Source of the DNA: Streptomyces davaonensis JCM 4913
Lineage (GTDB): Bacteria; Actinomycetota; Actinomycetes; Streptomycetales; Streptomycetaceae
Direction: 5' to 3'
Assembly: GCF_000349325.1 (NCBI RefSeq)
Contig: NC_020504.1
Span: forward strand, 7,916,326 to 7,980,325
DNA length: 64,000 bases
This document shows, one piece after another, positions 1 to 11,887 of the stretch. Each line of letters opens with the position of its first letter. Position 1 is the first letter of the stretch. The translations under genes were made by a program, and so were the position numbers. The notes under the pieces were generated by a model. That model was not told the origin of the DNA, did no database searches, and was given only the letters and a program-made list of their open reading frames with translations.

Positions 1-257
1 ACGAGTCCTTCGAGGCCGCGCTCGACGTGCAGGGCATTGCGGGCGACCCGGTGGAGGGCGTCTTCATCCGTGCCCCGTGGGTGGAGTCCGTCGGCGCCGA
101 GACCGAGGTGCTCGCCGAGCACGACGGGCACATCGTCGCGGTCCGCCAGGGCAACGCGCTCGCCACGTCGTTCCACCCGGAACTGACCGGCGACCACCGC
201 GTGCACGGGCTCTTCGTCGACATGGTGCGCGCGAACGGGACAGCAGAGTCCTTGTAG
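1..257 (+). CDS. pdxT: PLP synthase glutaminase subunit PdxT (3' part only)
   Basis: Last ~84 codons of the glutaminase subunit of the PdxST pyridoxal 5'-phosphate synthase. It releases ammonia from glutamine for the PdxS lyase subunit in the cytoplasm. The reading frame is open from base 3. An ESFEAAL stretch, the FIRAPW box and the terminal FHPEL motif are visible; FHPEL carries the catalytic His and Glu of the class I glutaminase triad. The catalytic Cys lies before the window. The stop is 47 bp before the YebC-family gene. A TAGGAT hexamer at 255-260 overlaps the stop and resembles a streptomycete -10 element, but I see no matching -35. Family assignment is secure; the gene is cut by the window edge, not broken. 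Confidence 0.93.
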   Translation, partial: ESFEAALDVQGIAGDPVEGVFIRAPWVESVGAETEVLAEHDGHIVAVRQGNALATSFHPELTGDHRVHGLFVDMVRANGTAESL

Positions 258-304
258 GATCTCTGGCGTTCGTTCTTAGTGGGTTACGCGAAGGAGACAG
301 GCAG

Positions 305-1057
305 ATGTCCGGCCACTCTAAATGGGCTACGACGAAGCACAAGAAGGCCGTGATCGACGCCAAGCGCGGCAAGCTCTTCGCGAAGCTGATCAAGAACATC
401 GAGGTCGCGGCCCGTATGGGCGGCGTCGACATCGAGGGCAACCCGACCCTCTACGACGCCATCCAGAAGGCCAAGAAGCAGTCGGTCCCGAACAAGAACA
501 TCGACTCCGCGGTCAAGCGCGGCGGCGGCCTCGAGGCCGGCGGCGCCGACTACGAGACGATCATGTACGAGGGCTACGGCCCGAACGGCGTCGCGGTGCT
601 CATCGAGTGCCTCACCGACAACCGCAACCGTGCCGCCTCCGACGTCCGCGTCGCCATGACCCGCAACGGCGGCAACATGGCCGACCCGGGCTCGGTGTCG
701 TACATGTTCAGCCGCAAGGGCGTGATCATCGTCCCCAAGGGCGAGCTGAGCGAGGACGACGTCCTCACCGCCGTCCTGGACGCGGGCGCCGAGGAGGTCA
801 ACGACCTCGGTGAGTCCTTCGAGGTCATCAGCGAGGCCACCGACCTGGTCGCGGTCCGCACAGCGCTCCAGGAGGCCGGCATCGACTACGACTCCGCCGA
901 GTCCAGCTTCGTGCCGTCCGTCCAGGTCGAGCTGGACGAAGAGGGCGCCAAGAAGATCTTCAAGCTGATCGACGCGCTGGAGGACAGCGACGACGTGCAG
1001 AACGTCTTCGCCAACTTCGACGTCAGCGACGAGATCATGGAGAAGGTCGACGCGTAA
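305..1057 (+). CDS. YebC/PmpR (TACO1) family regulatory protein
   Basis: 250-residue YebC-family protein. Members bind DNA as transcription regulators or assist translation at proline stretches, and both roles have been reported in bacteria. The start [15 protein letters not shown] and the early [10 protein letters not shown] stretch are family hallmarks. The length is normal and the acidic C-terminal domain (EEGAKKIF to DEIMEKVDA) is intact. ATG 305 is chosen because AAGGAG at 291-296 sits 8 bases upstream; an in-frame opening further 5' runs into pdxT and has no family similarity. It lies between pdxT and ruvC, a conserved actinobacterial order. A strong hairpin follows the stop, so it is probably not read through strongly into ruvC. 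Its regulatory target cannot be told from sequence. Confidence 0.95.
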   Translation: MSGHSKWATTKHKKAVIDAKRGKLFAKLIKNIEVAARMGGVDIEGNPTLYDAIQKAKKQSVPNKNIDSAVKRGGGLEAGGADYETIMYEGYGPNGVAVLIECLTDNRNRAASDVRVAMTRNGGNMADPGSVSYMFSRKGVIIVPKGELSEDDVLTAVLDAGAEEVNDLGESFEVISEATDLVAVRTALQEAGIDYDSAESSFVPSVQVELDEEGAKKIFKLIDALEDSDDVQNVFANFDVSDEIMEKVDA

Positions 1058-1081
1058 CGCTGCCGCGAGCACAGCGGATTC

Positions 1082-1117
1082 CGGCGGGCCGGTGGGACAC
1101 ACCCCACCGGCCCGCCG
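1082..1117 (+). terminator. Hairpin terminator after the YebC-family gene
   Basis: Perfect 15-bp stem: left arm 1082-1096 starting CGGCGGGCC, loop ACACAC, right arm 1103-1117. It begins 24 bases after the stop. There is no U-run, as is usual for streptomycete terminators. Confidence 0.75.
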
Positions 1118-1179
1118 CCGTTGTCAGTGGCAGCAGATAGCCTGCACAAACAGGCGATCGAAACTGGGGAGGGGGCGCG

Positions 1180-1716
1180 GTGCGGGTACTCGGGGTCGAC
1201 CCCGGACTGACGCGATGCGGGGTCGGGGTCGTCGAGGGTGTCGCGGGGCGGCCGCTCACGATGCTCGGCGTCGGTGTCGTACGCACGCCCGCGGACGCGG
1301 AGTTGGGGCAGCGTCTGGTCGCCGTGGAGCAGGGCATCGAGCAGTGGCTGGACGAGCATCAGCCCGAATTCGTCGCCGTGGAGCGGGTGTTCAGCCAGCA
1401 CAACGTCCGTACGGTCATGGGCACCGCCCAGGCCAGCGCCGTCGCCATGCTCTGCGCCGCTCGCCGCGGCATCCCCGTCGCCCTGCACACCCCCAGCGAG
1501 GTCAAGGCGGCCGTCACCGGCAGCGGCCGCGCCGACAAGGCACAGGTCGGCGCCATGGTCACCCGGCTGCTGCGACTCAGCGCGCCGCCCAAGCCCGCGG
1601 ACGCCGCCGACGCCCTCGCGCTCGCCATCTGCCACATCTGGCGCGCCCCCGCGCAGAACCGACTCCAGCAGGCCGTCGCCCTGCACACAGCTTCATCGAA
1701 AGGCCGTAGCGCATGA
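1180..1716 (+). CDS. ruvC: Holliday junction endodeoxyribonuclease RuvC
   Basis: 178-residue RuvC resolvase, which cuts Holliday junctions symmetrically after RuvAB branch migration. The N-terminal [12 protein letters not shown] holds the first catalytic Asp (D7). Further acidic residues are in VAVERVF (near residue 69) and [12 protein letters not shown] near the C terminus. GTG 1180 follows a purine-rich GGGGAGGGGG. The last four bases overlap the start of ruvA (ATGA), so ruvC, ruvA and ruvB are translationally linked. Length and motifs are typical. Confidence 0.97.
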   Translation: MRVLGVDPGLTRCGVGVVEGVAGRPLTMLGVGVVRTPADAELGQRLVAVEQGIEQWLDEHQPEFVAVERVFSQHNVRTVMGTAQASAVAMLCAARRGIPVALHTPSEVKAAVTGSGRADKAQVGAMVTRLLRLSAPPKPADAADALALAICHIWRAPAQNRLQQAVALHTASSKGRSA

Positions 1717-2318
1717 TCGCCTTCGTCAGCGGCCCGGTCGCCGCCCTCGCCCCCGACTCCGCGGTGGTCGAGGTGGGCGGGATCGGCATCTCGGTCCAGT
1801 GCACGCCCGGCACGCTCTCCGGGCTGCGCATGGGACAGCAGACCAAGCTCGCCACCTCCCTCGTCGTCCGCGAGGACTCGCTGACGCTGTACGGCTTCGC
1901 CGACGACGACGAGCGTCAGGTGTTCGTGCTGCTCCAGACCGCGAGCGGGGTCGGCCCGCGGCTGGCCCAGGCGATGCTCGCCGTGCACTCACCCGACGCC
2001 CTGCGCAGAGCGGTCGCCACCGGGGACGAGAGGGCGCTCACCGCCGTCCCCGGCATCGGCAAGAAGGGCGCGCAGAAACTGCTCCTCGAACTGAAGGACC
2101 GCCTCGGCGAGCCCATCGGCGCCCCCGCGATCGGCGCCCCGGTCAGCCAGGGCTGGCGCGACCAGCTGCACGCCGCCCTGATCGGCCTCGGATACGCCAC
2201 CCGCGAGGCCGACGAGGCCGTCACCGCGGTCGCCCCGCAGGCCGAGGCCGCGGGCGGAACGCCCCCGGTCGGCCAGCTGCTCAAGGCGGCCCTCCAGACC
2301 CTCAACCGCGCCCGCTGA
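1713..2318 (+). CDS. ruvA: Holliday junction branch migration protein RuvA
   Basis: 201-residue RuvA. As a tetramer it binds the four-way junction and loads the RuvB motor. It starts [12 protein letters not shown], has the helix-hairpin-helix [15 protein letters not shown] around residues 110-125, and a C-terminal RuvB-contacting domain ([15 protein letters not shown]). It overlaps ruvC by four bases and ends 27 bases before ruvB. Typical length, nothing unusual. Confidence 0.97.
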   Translation: MIAFVSGPVAALAPDSAVVEVGGIGISVQCTPGTLSGLRMGQQTKLATSLVVREDSLTLYGFADDDERQVFVLLQTASGVGPRLAQAMLAVHSPDALRRAVATGDERALTAVPGIGKKGAQKLLLELKDRLGEPIGAPAIGAPVSQGWRDQLHAALIGLGYATREADEAVTAVAPQAEAAGGTPPVGQLLKAALQTLNRAR

Positions 2319-2345
2319 CCCCACCACCGCTGAGGCACACCACTG

Positions 2346-3419
2346 ATGAACTGGGACGACACCACCGACACCGACGCCGCCGCTGAGCGTCTTGTGGGCT
2401 CCGTCGCCGACCGCGAGGACCAGGCCGTGGAGGCCGCGCTGCGCCCCAAGGACCTGGGCGAGTTCATCGGCCAGGAGAAGGTGCGCGAACAGCTCGACCT
2501 GGTCCTGCGCGCCGCCCGTGCCCGGGGCGCCACCGCCGACCACGTCCTGCTCTCCGGCGCCCCCGGCCTCGGCAAGACCACCCTGTCGATGATCATCGCC
2601 GCCGAGATGGGCGCCCCGATCCGCATCACCTCGGGCCCCGCCATCCAGCACGCCGGAGACCTCGCCGCGATCCTCTCCTCCCTCCAGGAGGGCGAGGTCC
2701 TCTTCCTCGACGAGATCCACCGCATGTCCCGGCCCGCCGAGGAGATGCTGTACATGGCGATGGAGGACTTCCGCGTCGACGTGATCGTCGGCAAGGGCCC
2801 CGGTGCCACCGCCATCCCGCTGGAGCTGCCGCCCTTCACCCTGGTCGGCGCCACCACACGCGCGGGCCTGCTGCCGCCCCCGCTGCGCGACCGCTTCGGC
2901 TTCACCGCGCACATGGAGTTCTACGAGCCCGCCGAACTGGAGCGCGTCGTCCACCGCTCCGCCAACCTCCTCGACGTCGAGATCGACACCGCGGGAGCCG
3001 CCGAGATCGCCGGCCGCTCCCGCGGCACACCCCGCATCGCCAACCGCCTCCTGCGCCGGGTCCGCGACTACGCCCAGGTCAAGGCGGACGGCCGGATCAC
3101 CCAGGACATCGCGGCGGCGGCCCTCGCGGTCTACGAAGTTGACGCCCGCGGCCTCGACCGGCTGGACCGGGCCGTCCTGGAGGCCCTGCTCAAGCTGTTC
3201 GGCGGCGGCCCGGTCGGCCTGTCCACCCTCGCCGTCGCGGTGGGGGAGGAGCGCGAGACCGTCGAGGAGGTCGCCGAGCCCTTCCTGGTCAGGGAGGGCC
3301 TGCTGGCCCGTACCCCCCGGGGCCGGGTGGCCACGCCCGCCGCATGGGCGCATCTCGGCCTCACCCCGCCCGGCTCCCGGACCGGCGGAAACGGACAACA
3401 GGACCTGTTCGGGACGTGA
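2346..3419 (+). CDS. ruvB: Holliday junction branch migration ATPase RuvB
   Basis: 357-residue AAA+ motor that drives branch migration with RuvA. Walker [10 protein letters not shown] is at residues 71-79, Walker B LFLDEIHR near 119-126, sensor 1 GATTRAG near 168-174, and the arginine-finger region DRFGF near 181. A C-terminal winged-helix domain follows ([11 protein letters not shown]). ATG 2346 gives MNWDD, the usual streptomycete N terminus. It is the last gene of the ruv operon and is followed by a hairpin. Confidence 0.98.
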   Translation: MNWDDTTDTDAAAERLVGSVADREDQAVEAALRPKDLGEFIGQEKVREQLDLVLRAARARGATADHVLLSGAPGLGKTTLSMIIAAEMGAPIRITSGPAIQHAGDLAAILSSLQEGEVLFLDEIHRMSRPAEEMLYMAMEDFRVDVIVGKGPGATAIPLELPPFTLVGATTRAGLLPPPLRDRFGFTAHMEFYEPAELERVVHRSANLLDVEIDTAGAAEIAGRSRGTPRIANRLLRRVRDYAQVKADGRITQDIAAAALAVYEVDARGLDRLDRAVLEALLKLFGGGPVGLSTLAVAVGEERETVEEVAEPFLVREGLLARTPRGRVATPAAWAHLGLTPPGSRTGGNGQQDLFGT

Positions 3420-3429
3420 GGACGCCGTG

Positions 3430-3450
3430 ACCGCGCCATGACGGCGCGGT
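3430..3450 (+). terminator. Short hairpin after ruvB
   Basis: 8-bp perfect stem ACCGCGCC / GGCGCGGT around a five-base loop, starting 11 bases after the ruvB stop. Probably the ruv operon terminator, though the stem is short. Confidence 0.5.
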
Positions 3451-3487
3451 ATTGGCCGGGTCAGGAACCTGGGTGCCATGCTGAGCG

Positions 3488-3517
3488 TTGTTCCATGCAT
3501 GCGGACTCGCTTAGACT
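3488..3517 (+). promoter_or_regulatory. Candidate promoter for yajC-secD-secF
   Basis: TTGTTC (3488-3493) and TAGACT (3512-3517) with an 18-bp spacer fit the streptomycete vegetative consensus. The site lies about 90 bases before the yajC GTG and after the ruvB hairpin. Predicted from sequence only. Confidence 0.45.
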
Positions 3518-3604
3518 CCGCCGATGCCGCCGTTGTCGACGGCGCACATACCCCCAACCATCAGGCCGCTCCCCATCGCGGTCGTGTGAAGGAAGTTCCG
3601 ACCC

Positions 3605-4102
3605 GTGAGTCTCGTGACCCTCCTCCCGTTCATCGTGCTCATCGGGGCCATGTTCCTGATGACCCGGTCGGCCAAGAAGAAGCAGCAGCAGGCCGCCGAC
3701 ATGCGGAACCAGATGCAGCCCGGTTCCGGCGTCCGCACCATCGGGGGCATGTATGCCACGGTCAAGGAGGTCAACGAGGACACCGTCCTCGTCGACGCCG
3801 GCCCGGGTGTGGAGCTGCTCTTCGCCAAGAACGCCATCGGTGCCGTCCTCTCGGACGACGAGTACAACCGCATCGTCCACGGCATCGAGCACGACCTGAA
3901 GACCGACGCCGACGTCGTCCCGGACGACGCCTCCTCCCTCACCGAGTCCGACGACGCTGCCGCCGCCTCCGACGAGAAGTCCGTCGACCTCGGGAAGAAG
4001 GACGCGGACGCCGACGAGGAGCCCGCGGACGACATCGCGGCCGCCGAGACGAAGGCCGACAGCGAGCCTAAGAAGTCCGACGGCGACTCCGAGGCGAAGT
4101 AG
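3605..4102 (+). CDS. yajC: Sec translocon accessory protein YajC
   Basis: 165-residue membrane protein of the SecDF-YajC complex that supports protein export. It has one N-terminal transmembrane segment (TLLPFIVLIGAMFLM), a KKKQQQ cytoplasmic anchor, then the conserved YajC core MQPGSGVRTIGGMYATV. Residues from about 95 on form a long Asp/Glu/Ala/Lys-rich tail not present in E. coli YajC; acidic tails are common in actinobacterial homologues. GTG 3605 is the only start that keeps the membrane helix near the N terminus. secD follows after 133 bp. Confidence 0.95.
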   Translation: MSLVTLLPFIVLIGAMFLMTRSAKKKQQQAADMRNQMQPGSGVRTIGGMYATVKEVNEDTVLVDAGPGVELLFAKNAIGAVLSDDEYNRIVHGIEHDLKTDADVVPDDASSLTESDDAAAASDEKSVDLGKKDADADEEPADDIAAAETKADSEPKKSDGDSEAK

Positions 4103-4235
4103 CCGCTGACCGGGGCGCGCGGGCCCCCGCCCGCGCGCTCCGGGAAACACGCGGCTCTCGCAGGGGATCCCGACTACATGTCATGGCCGCCGGCGCCCAC
4201 CCGGCGAGAGGCGGCCCGAGAGGGAGTACGAGAAG

Positions 4236-5999
4236 GTGGCAGCACCTAAGAAGGGCCGGAGCGCGAGCGCCCACAGCAGGCCGGGGCGCTCGCTGGTCCT
4301 CATTCTGATCGCCATGGTGGCGCTCACCGGGGGAATGTTCCTCGCCGGACACACCACCCCGCGTCTCGGCATCGACCTGGCCGGCGGTACGAGCATCACG
4401 CTCCGCGCGGAGGCCGAGCCGGGCCAGGAATCCGCGATCAACAAGACCAACATGGACACCGCCGTCGACATCATGGAGCGGCGCGTCAACGGTCTTGGTG
4501 TCTCGGAGGCCGAGGTCCAGACCCAGGGCGACAAGAACATCATCGTCAACATCCCCAAGGGCACCAACTCCAAGGAAGCCCGGGACCAGGTCGGCACCAC
4601 CGCCAAGCTGTACTTCCGCCCGGTCATCGCCACCGAGGTCTCCGGCGCCGCCGCGACGACCAGCCCGTCCCCGAGCGCCTCCGGCAGCGCCACGGACAAG
4701 GCCACCGACAAGGCGACGGACAAGGCGAGCTCCTCCTCGTCCCCCTCGGCGTCCAGCACTCCGTCGGCGACCTCCACCACCCAGGGCCGCGCGGTCACCG
4801 ACGCCCTGAAGGCCGACCCCACGCCCTCGGACAGCGCGAGCTCCAGCGCCTCCCCGTCGGCCAGCGCCAGCCCCTCCGGCTCCGCCGACACCAGCAAGCT
4901 CGAAGCGCAGTACGCCGCGCTCGACTGCACCGACGAGACGGCCCGCGCCAAGGCCGGCGACGGCGCCAAGCCCGAGGACACCACCGTCGCCTGCGGCCAG
5001 AACGCCGACGGCCAGTGGCAGAAGTACATCCTCGGCCCGGCCGAGGTCGACGGCACCGAGGTCGACAGCGCCGAGGCGAGCTTCAACACCCAGACCGCCG
5101 CCGGCTGGACCGTCAACATGAAGTTCACCGGCGAGGGCCGCAAGAAGTTCGGTGACATCACCGGCAAGCTCGCCCAGAACCAGCCCCCGCAGAACCAGTT
5201 CGCCATCGTGCTGGACAACGAGGTCGTCTCCGACCCCCGGGTCAGCGAGGCGCTGACCGCCGGCACCGCCGAGATCTCCGGCAACTTCGACCAGGAGTCC
5301 GCACAGTCCCTGGCCAACATGCTGTCGTACGGCGCCCTGCCGCTGTCCTTCAGCGAGGACAGCGTCACCACGGTGACCGCCGCGCTCGGCGGTGAGCAGC
5401 TGCGGGCCGGTCTGATCGCCGGCGCCATCGGCCTCGCCCTGGTCGTCATCTACCTGGTGGTCTACTACCGGGGCCTTGCGCTCATCGCGGTCGCCTCGCT
5501 GCTGGTCTCCGCCGCCCTCACCTACGTGATCATGTCGCTGCTCGGCCCGGCCATCGGCTTCGCGCTGAACCTGCCGGCCGTCTGCGGTGCCATCGTCGCC
5601 ATCGGCATCACAGCGGACTCGTTCATCGTGTACTTCGAACGCGTCCGGGACGAGATCCGTGAGGGCCGCACGCTGCGTCCCGCCGTCGAGCGGGCCTGGC
5701 CGCGCGCCCGGCGCACCATCCTGGTCTCCGACTTCGTGTCGTTCCTGGCCGCCGCGGTGCTCTTCGTCGTCACCGTCGGCAAGGTCCAGGGCTTCGCGTT
5801 CACCCTCGGCCTGACCACCGTGCTCGACGTGGTCGTGGTGTTCCTGTTCACCAAGCCGCTGCTGACGATCCTGGCGCGCAGGAAGTTCTTCGCCAGTGGT
5901 CACCCCTGGTCCGGCCTCGACCCCAAGCGCCTCGGGGCCCAGCCGCCGCTGCGCCGTACCCGCCGTCCCTCCGCCCCCATCGAGACGAAGGAGGCGTGA
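4236..5999 (+). CDS. secD: Protein translocase subunit SecD
   Basis: 587-residue SecD, which uses the proton motive force to pull preproteins through SecYEG. TM1 is at about residues 19-40, followed by the family motif GIDLAGGTS. A cluster of five membrane segments starts near residue 389 and contains the conserved TADSFIVYFERVRDE. Between residues about 140 and 220 there is a low-complexity Ser/Ala/Pro/Thr/Asp insertion in the extracytoplasmic domain. GTG 4236 follows GAGAAGG. The stop is one base before the secF ATG, so the two are co-translated. Start and family are secure; the insert has no assignable role. Confidence 0.97.
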   Translation: MAAPKKGRSASAHSRPGRSLVLILIAMVALTGGMFLAGHTTPRLGIDLAGGTSITLRAEAEPGQESAINKTNMDTAVDIMERRVNGLGVSEAEVQTQGDKNIIVNIPKGTNSKEARDQVGTTAKLYFRPVIATEVSGAAATTSPSPSASGSATDKATDKATDKASSSSSPSASSTPSATSTTQGRAVTDALKADPTPSDSASSSASPSASASPSGSADTSKLEAQYAALDCTDETARAKAGDGAKPEDTTVACGQNADGQWQKYILGPAEVDGTEVDSAEASFNTQTAAGWTVNMKFTGEGRKKFGDITGKLAQNQPPQNQFAIVLDNEVVSDPRVSEALTAGTAEISGNFDQESAQSLANMLSYGALPLSFSEDSVTTVTAALGGEQLRAGLIAGAIGLALVVIYLVVYYRGLALIAVASLLVSAALTYVIMSLLGPAIGFALNLPAVCGAIVAIGITADSFIVYFERVRDEIREGRTLRPAVERAWPRARRTILVSDFVSFLAAAVLFVVTVGKVQGFAFTLGLTTVLDVVVVFLFTKPLLTILARRKFFASGHPWSGLDPKRLGAQPPLRRTRRPSAPIETKEA

Positions 6000-6000
6000 G

Positions 6001-7116
6001 ATGTCGAAGCTCGGCAACCTCGGCGCCCGACTGCACCGTGGCGAAATCGGCTACGACTTCGTCGGCAACCGCAAGATCTGGTACAGCCTGTCCATCCTGA
6101 TCACCATCACGGCGATCGTGGGTCTCGCGGTGCGCGGCCTGAACATGGGCATCGAGTTCCAGGGCGGAGCGGTCTTCACCACCCCGAAGACCTCCGTCTC
6201 CGTCGCCCAGGCCCAGGAGTACGCGGAAGAGGCCTCCGGCCACGACGCGATCGTCCAGAAGCTCGGCGACGGCAAGCTCCGCATCCAGGTCGCGGGCATC
6301 GAGACCAAGGAGGCCGACCGGGTCTCCACGGAGCTCGCCAAGGACCTGAAGGTCGACGAGAACGACGTCACCGGCGAGCTGGTCGGCCCCAGCTGGGGTG
6401 AGCAGATCGCCAACAAGGCATGGCAGGGCCTCGGGATCTTCCTGGTCCTGGTCGTGATCTATCTGGCGATCGCCTTCGAGTGGCGCATGGCCGTCGCCGC
6501 CTTCGTCGCCCTGATCCACGACATCACCATCACGGTCGGCATCTACGCCCTGGTGGGCTTCGAGGTCACCCCGGGTACGGTGATCGGTCTGCTGACGATC
6601 CTCGGTTACTCGCTGTACGACACGGTCGTCGTCTTCGACAGCCTCAAGGAACAGACGAAGGACATCACCAAGCAGACCCGCTGGACCTACAGCGATGTCG
6701 CCAACCGGTCGATCAACAGCACCCTGGTCCGTTCCATCAACACCACGGTGGTCGCGCTGCTGCCGGTGGCGGGCCTGCTGTTCATCGGTGGCGGCTTCCT
6801 CGGCGCGGGCATGCTGAACGACATCTCGCTGTCGCTGTTCGTCGGCCTCGCGGCCGGTGCGTACTCCTCGATCTTCATCGCCACCCCGCTCGTCGCCGAC
6901 CTCAAGGAGCGCGAGCCGCAGATGAAGGCCCTCAAGAAGCGCGTACTCGCCAAGCGGGCCCAGGCCGCGGCCAAGGGTGAGCCGCTGACCGCCGGTGCCG
7001 CCGTCGAGCCCGAGGGCGACGAGCCGGACGACTCCGCCGCCGCGGTCGTCGGACCCCGCAACCAGCCCGCGTCCCGCAGCCGGGGCCGTGGCCGACCCTC
7101 GGGGAAGCGCCGATGA
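6001..7116 (+). CDS. secF: Protein translocase subunit SecF
   Basis: 371-residue partner of SecD. TM1 is about residues 28-46, followed by the GIEFQGGAVF motif. The C-terminal five-helix bundle begins around residue 140 and carries GYSLYDTVVVFDSLKE and NTTVVALLPVA. The tail after residue ~310 is basic and Pro/Ala/Gly rich (ends SRGRGRPSGKRR), presumably cytoplasmic. It is one base after secD and overlaps apt by four bases. Confidence 0.97.
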   Translation: MSKLGNLGARLHRGEIGYDFVGNRKIWYSLSILITITAIVGLAVRGLNMGIEFQGGAVFTTPKTSVSVAQAQEYAEEASGHDAIVQKLGDGKLRIQVAGIETKEADRVSTELAKDLKVDENDVTGELVGPSWGEQIANKAWQGLGIFLVLVVIYLAIAFEWRMAVAAFVALIHDITITVGIYALVGFEVTPGTVIGLLTILGYSLYDTVVVFDSLKEQTKDITKQTRWTYSDVANRSINSTLVRSINTTVVALLPVAGLLFIGGGFLGAGMLNDISLSLFVGLAAGAYSSIFIATPLVADLKEREPQMKALKKRVLAKRAQAAAKGEPLTAGAAVEPEGDEPDDSAAAVVGPRNQPASRSRGRGRPSGKRR

Positions 7117-7652
7117 CCGACATCGAGGAGCTGCTGCTCAGCCGCATCCGCGATGTGGCCGACTACCCGGAGCCGGGCGTGATGTTCAAGGACATCACCC
7201 CGCTCCTTGCGGACCCGGCGGCGTTCACCGCGCTCACCGACACCCTCGCGGGGATCGCCGAGCGCACCGGCGCCACCAAGGTCGTCGGCCTGGAGGCCCG
7301 TGGCTTCATCCTCGGCGCCCCCGTCGCCGTCCGCGCCGGACTCGGCTTCATCCCGGTGCGCAAGGCGGGCAAGCTCCCCGGAGCCACCCTCAGCCAGGCC
7401 TATGACCTGGAGTACGGCTCTGCAGAGATCGAAGTGCACGCCGAGGACCTGAGCGCCGAGGACCGGGTGCTGGTCGTCGACGACGTCCTGGCCACCGGCG
7501 GTACCGCCGAGGCGTCGATCCAGCTCATCCGCAGGGCGGGCGCCGCGGTCGCGGGCCTCGCGGTACTGATGGAGCTCGGCTTCCTCGGCGGCCGAGACCG
7601 TCTGGCACCGGCTCTCGACGGTGCCCCTCTGGAGGCCATGCTCCGGATCTGA
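7113..7652 (+). CDS. apt: Adenine phosphoribosyltransferase
   Basis: 179-residue purine salvage enzyme that makes AMP and pyrophosphate from adenine and PRPP. The PRPP-binding motif VLVVDDVLATGGT lies at about residues 119-131; KDITPLL and the flexible-loop region KLPG are typical. It is placed between secF (4-bp overlap) and relA, the conserved actinobacterial order. The overlap suggests it is transcribed with secDF. A strong hairpin follows 15 bases after the stop. Confidence 0.96.
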   Translation: MTDIEELLLSRIRDVADYPEPGVMFKDITPLLADPAAFTALTDTLAGIAERTGATKVVGLEARGFILGAPVAVRAGLGFIPVRKAGKLPGATLSQAYDLEYGSAEIEVHAEDLSAEDRVLVVDDVLATGGTAEASIQLIRRAGAAVAGLAVLMELGFLGGRDRLAPALDGAPLEAMLRI

Positions 7653-7666
7653 GCAAACCCGGTGCA

Positions 7667-7703
7667 CGGGGCGCACACTTCCCGGAAGGGGGCGTGCGCC
7701 CCG
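7667..7703 (+). terminator. Hairpin between apt and relA
   Basis: 10-bp perfect stem CGGGGCGCAC (7667-7676) with GTGCGCCCCG (7694-7703). The loop can form a second small hairpin (CTTC/GAAG). It would separate secDF-apt transcription from relA, which has a further 220 bp of upstream DNA for its own promoter. Confidence 0.65.
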
Positions 7704-7924
7704 CGCGCATGTCCGGGCGCGCATCGGTGCGGCACCCGGAATCGAGGCTCCGGAAAGCCTGCGGCCACCCGGAGGACACCGGCCAGGAATCCCCGGGCGG
7801 TCTCTCATGTTGCTCCGGTGTACAGGTCTCACATCGGCCTGAAGGCGATCCTCGGGCGCAGGATCGCTACCATGGGGTCTCCGGAGCCTGACCGGGGGAC
7901 CCGGATCGCGCACGAGGAGCCCTC

Positions 7925-10468
<2,544 letters not shown>

Positions 10469-10470
10469 AG

Positions 10471-10517
10471 GCATGTGAAAGGGCCCCGCACCTCAAGTGC
10501 GGGGCCCTTTCACATGC
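10471..10517. terminator. Long bidirectional terminator between convergent genes
   Basis: A perfect 21-bp inverted repeat (10471-10491 and 10497-10517) around a five-base loop. It starts 2 bases after the relA stop and ends 4 bases before the DUF349 gene stop on the other strand. The outer GAAAGGG / CCCTTTC part gives both transcripts an A or U stretch at the base. Confidence 0.9.
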
Positions 10518-10521
10518 GGTC

Positions 10522-11751
10522 TCAGCCGCCGAACTCCTGGAGACCCTTGAGCGCCTGGTCCAGCAGGGCCTGGCGGCCCTCCAGCTCACGCTCCAGCTTG
10601 TCGGCCTTGGCGTTGTTGCCCTGGGCGCGCGCCTGCTCGATCTGGCCGCGGAGCTTGTCCACGGCGGCCTGGAGCTGACCGGTCAGACCCGCGGCACGCG
10701 CGCGTGCCTCCGGGTTGGTCCGGCGCCACTCGGCCTCCTCGGCCTCCTGGATCGCCCGCTCCACGGCGTGCATCCGGCCCTCGACCTTGGGCCGGGCGTC
10801 CCGCGGCACATGGCCGATGGCCTCCCAGCGCTCGTTGATCGACCGGAACGCCGCCCGCGCCGTCTTCAGATCCGTCACCGGGAGGATCTTCTCGGCCTCG
10901 TGGGCCAGCTCCTCCTTCAGCTTGAGGTTCTCCGACTGCTCGGCGTCCCGCTCGGCGAAGACCGAGCTGCGCGCCGCGAAGAACACGTCCTGGGCGCCGC
11001 GGAAGCGGTTCCACAGATCGTCCTCGTGCTCGCGCTGGGCCCGGCCCGCCGCCTTCCACTCCGCCATCAGCTCGCGGTAGCGCGCGGCCGTCGGACCCCA
11101 GTCCTGCGACGCGGACAGCGACTCGGCCTCGGAGACCAGCCGCTCCTTGGTCTTGCGGGCCTCCTCGCGCTGCGCGTCCAGCGCCGCGAAGTGCGCCTTG
11201 CGGCGCTTGGAGAACGCCGAGCGTGCGTGGGAGAAGCGATGCCACAGCTCGTCGTCCGACTTGCGGTCGAGCCGAGGCAGCCCCTTCCAGGTGTCCACGA
11301 GCGCCCGCAGCCGCTCACCGGCCGCCCGCCACTGGTCGGACTGAGCCAGCTCCTCCGCCTCGACGACCAGCGCCTCCTTGGCGTGCCGAGCCTCGTCGGA
11401 CTGCTTCGCGCGCTGCTGCTTGCGCTCCTCGCGACGCTTGTCGACGGTCTCCACGAGCTTGTCCAGACGCTGCCGCAGCGCGTCCAGGTCACCGACCGCG
11501 TGATGCGCGTCGACCTGCTCGCGGATGTGGTCGATCGCCACCTGGGCGTCCTTCGCCGACAGGTCGGTGGTCTTCACCCGCTTTTCGAGGAGGCCGATCT
11601 CGACAACCAGGCCCTCGTACTTGCGCTCGAAGTAGGCCAGCGCCTCCTCGGGGGAGCCTGCCTGCCAGGAACCGACGACCTGCTCGCCGTCGGCCGTACG
11701 CACGTACACGGTCCCCGTCTCATCGACGCGGCCCCACGGGTCGCTGCTCAC
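10522..11751 (-). CDS. Protein with three DUF349 repeats
   Basis: 409-residue, highly charged, almost entirely helical protein. Three related segments of ~50 residues lie at about 141-190, 219-265 and 292-340. Each has the pattern W..A..R...L...W followed by DDLW.RF.-like residues, the DUF349 repeat. The N-terminal ~60 residues form a small beta-rich part (GRVDETGTVYVRTADG). The C terminus is a predicted coiled coil (GQLQAAVDKLRGQIEQ). No enzymatic motif. GTG 11751 is preferred as the start. It is convergent with relA and shares its terminator. DUF349 proteins are conserved in actinobacteria and have no agreed function. Confidence 0.9.
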   Translation of the reverse strand: MSSDPWGRVDETGTVYVRTADGEQVVGSWQAGSPEEALAYFERKYEGLVVEIGLLEKRVKTTDLSAKDAQVAIDHIREQVDAHHAVGDLDALRQRLDKLVETVDKRREERKQQRAKQSDEARHAKEALVVEAEELAQSDQWRAAGERLRALVDTWKGLPRLDRKSDDELWHRFSHARSAFSKRRKAHFAALDAQREEARKTKERLVSEAESLSASQDWGPTAARYRELMAEWKAAGRAQREHEDDLWNRFRGAQDVFFAARSSVFAERDAEQSENLKLKEELAHEAEKILPVTDLKTARAAFRSINERWEAIGHVPRDARPKVEGRMHAVERAIQEAEEAEWRRTNPEARARAAGLTGQLQAAVDKLRGQIEQARAQGNNAKADKLERELEGRQALLDQALKGLQEFGG

Positions 11752-11887
11752 AGCGCCTCCTCCACATGATGCCTGCGAGGGGCTTCAGCGCCCCCGAGCA
11801 TCGTCCACAGTTTCGTCACGGCCAACATAGGCGACCGGCGGGTTGCCTGTCCGCATCCCGCGCGACCGAAATTTCGCAGTTGGGGGG

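Noticed and set aside
4660..4890. Short direct repeats (ACGGACAAGGC units).
   Set aside because: They encode the Ser/Thr/Asp/Lys-rich insert of SecD and are too short and irregular to be a separate element.
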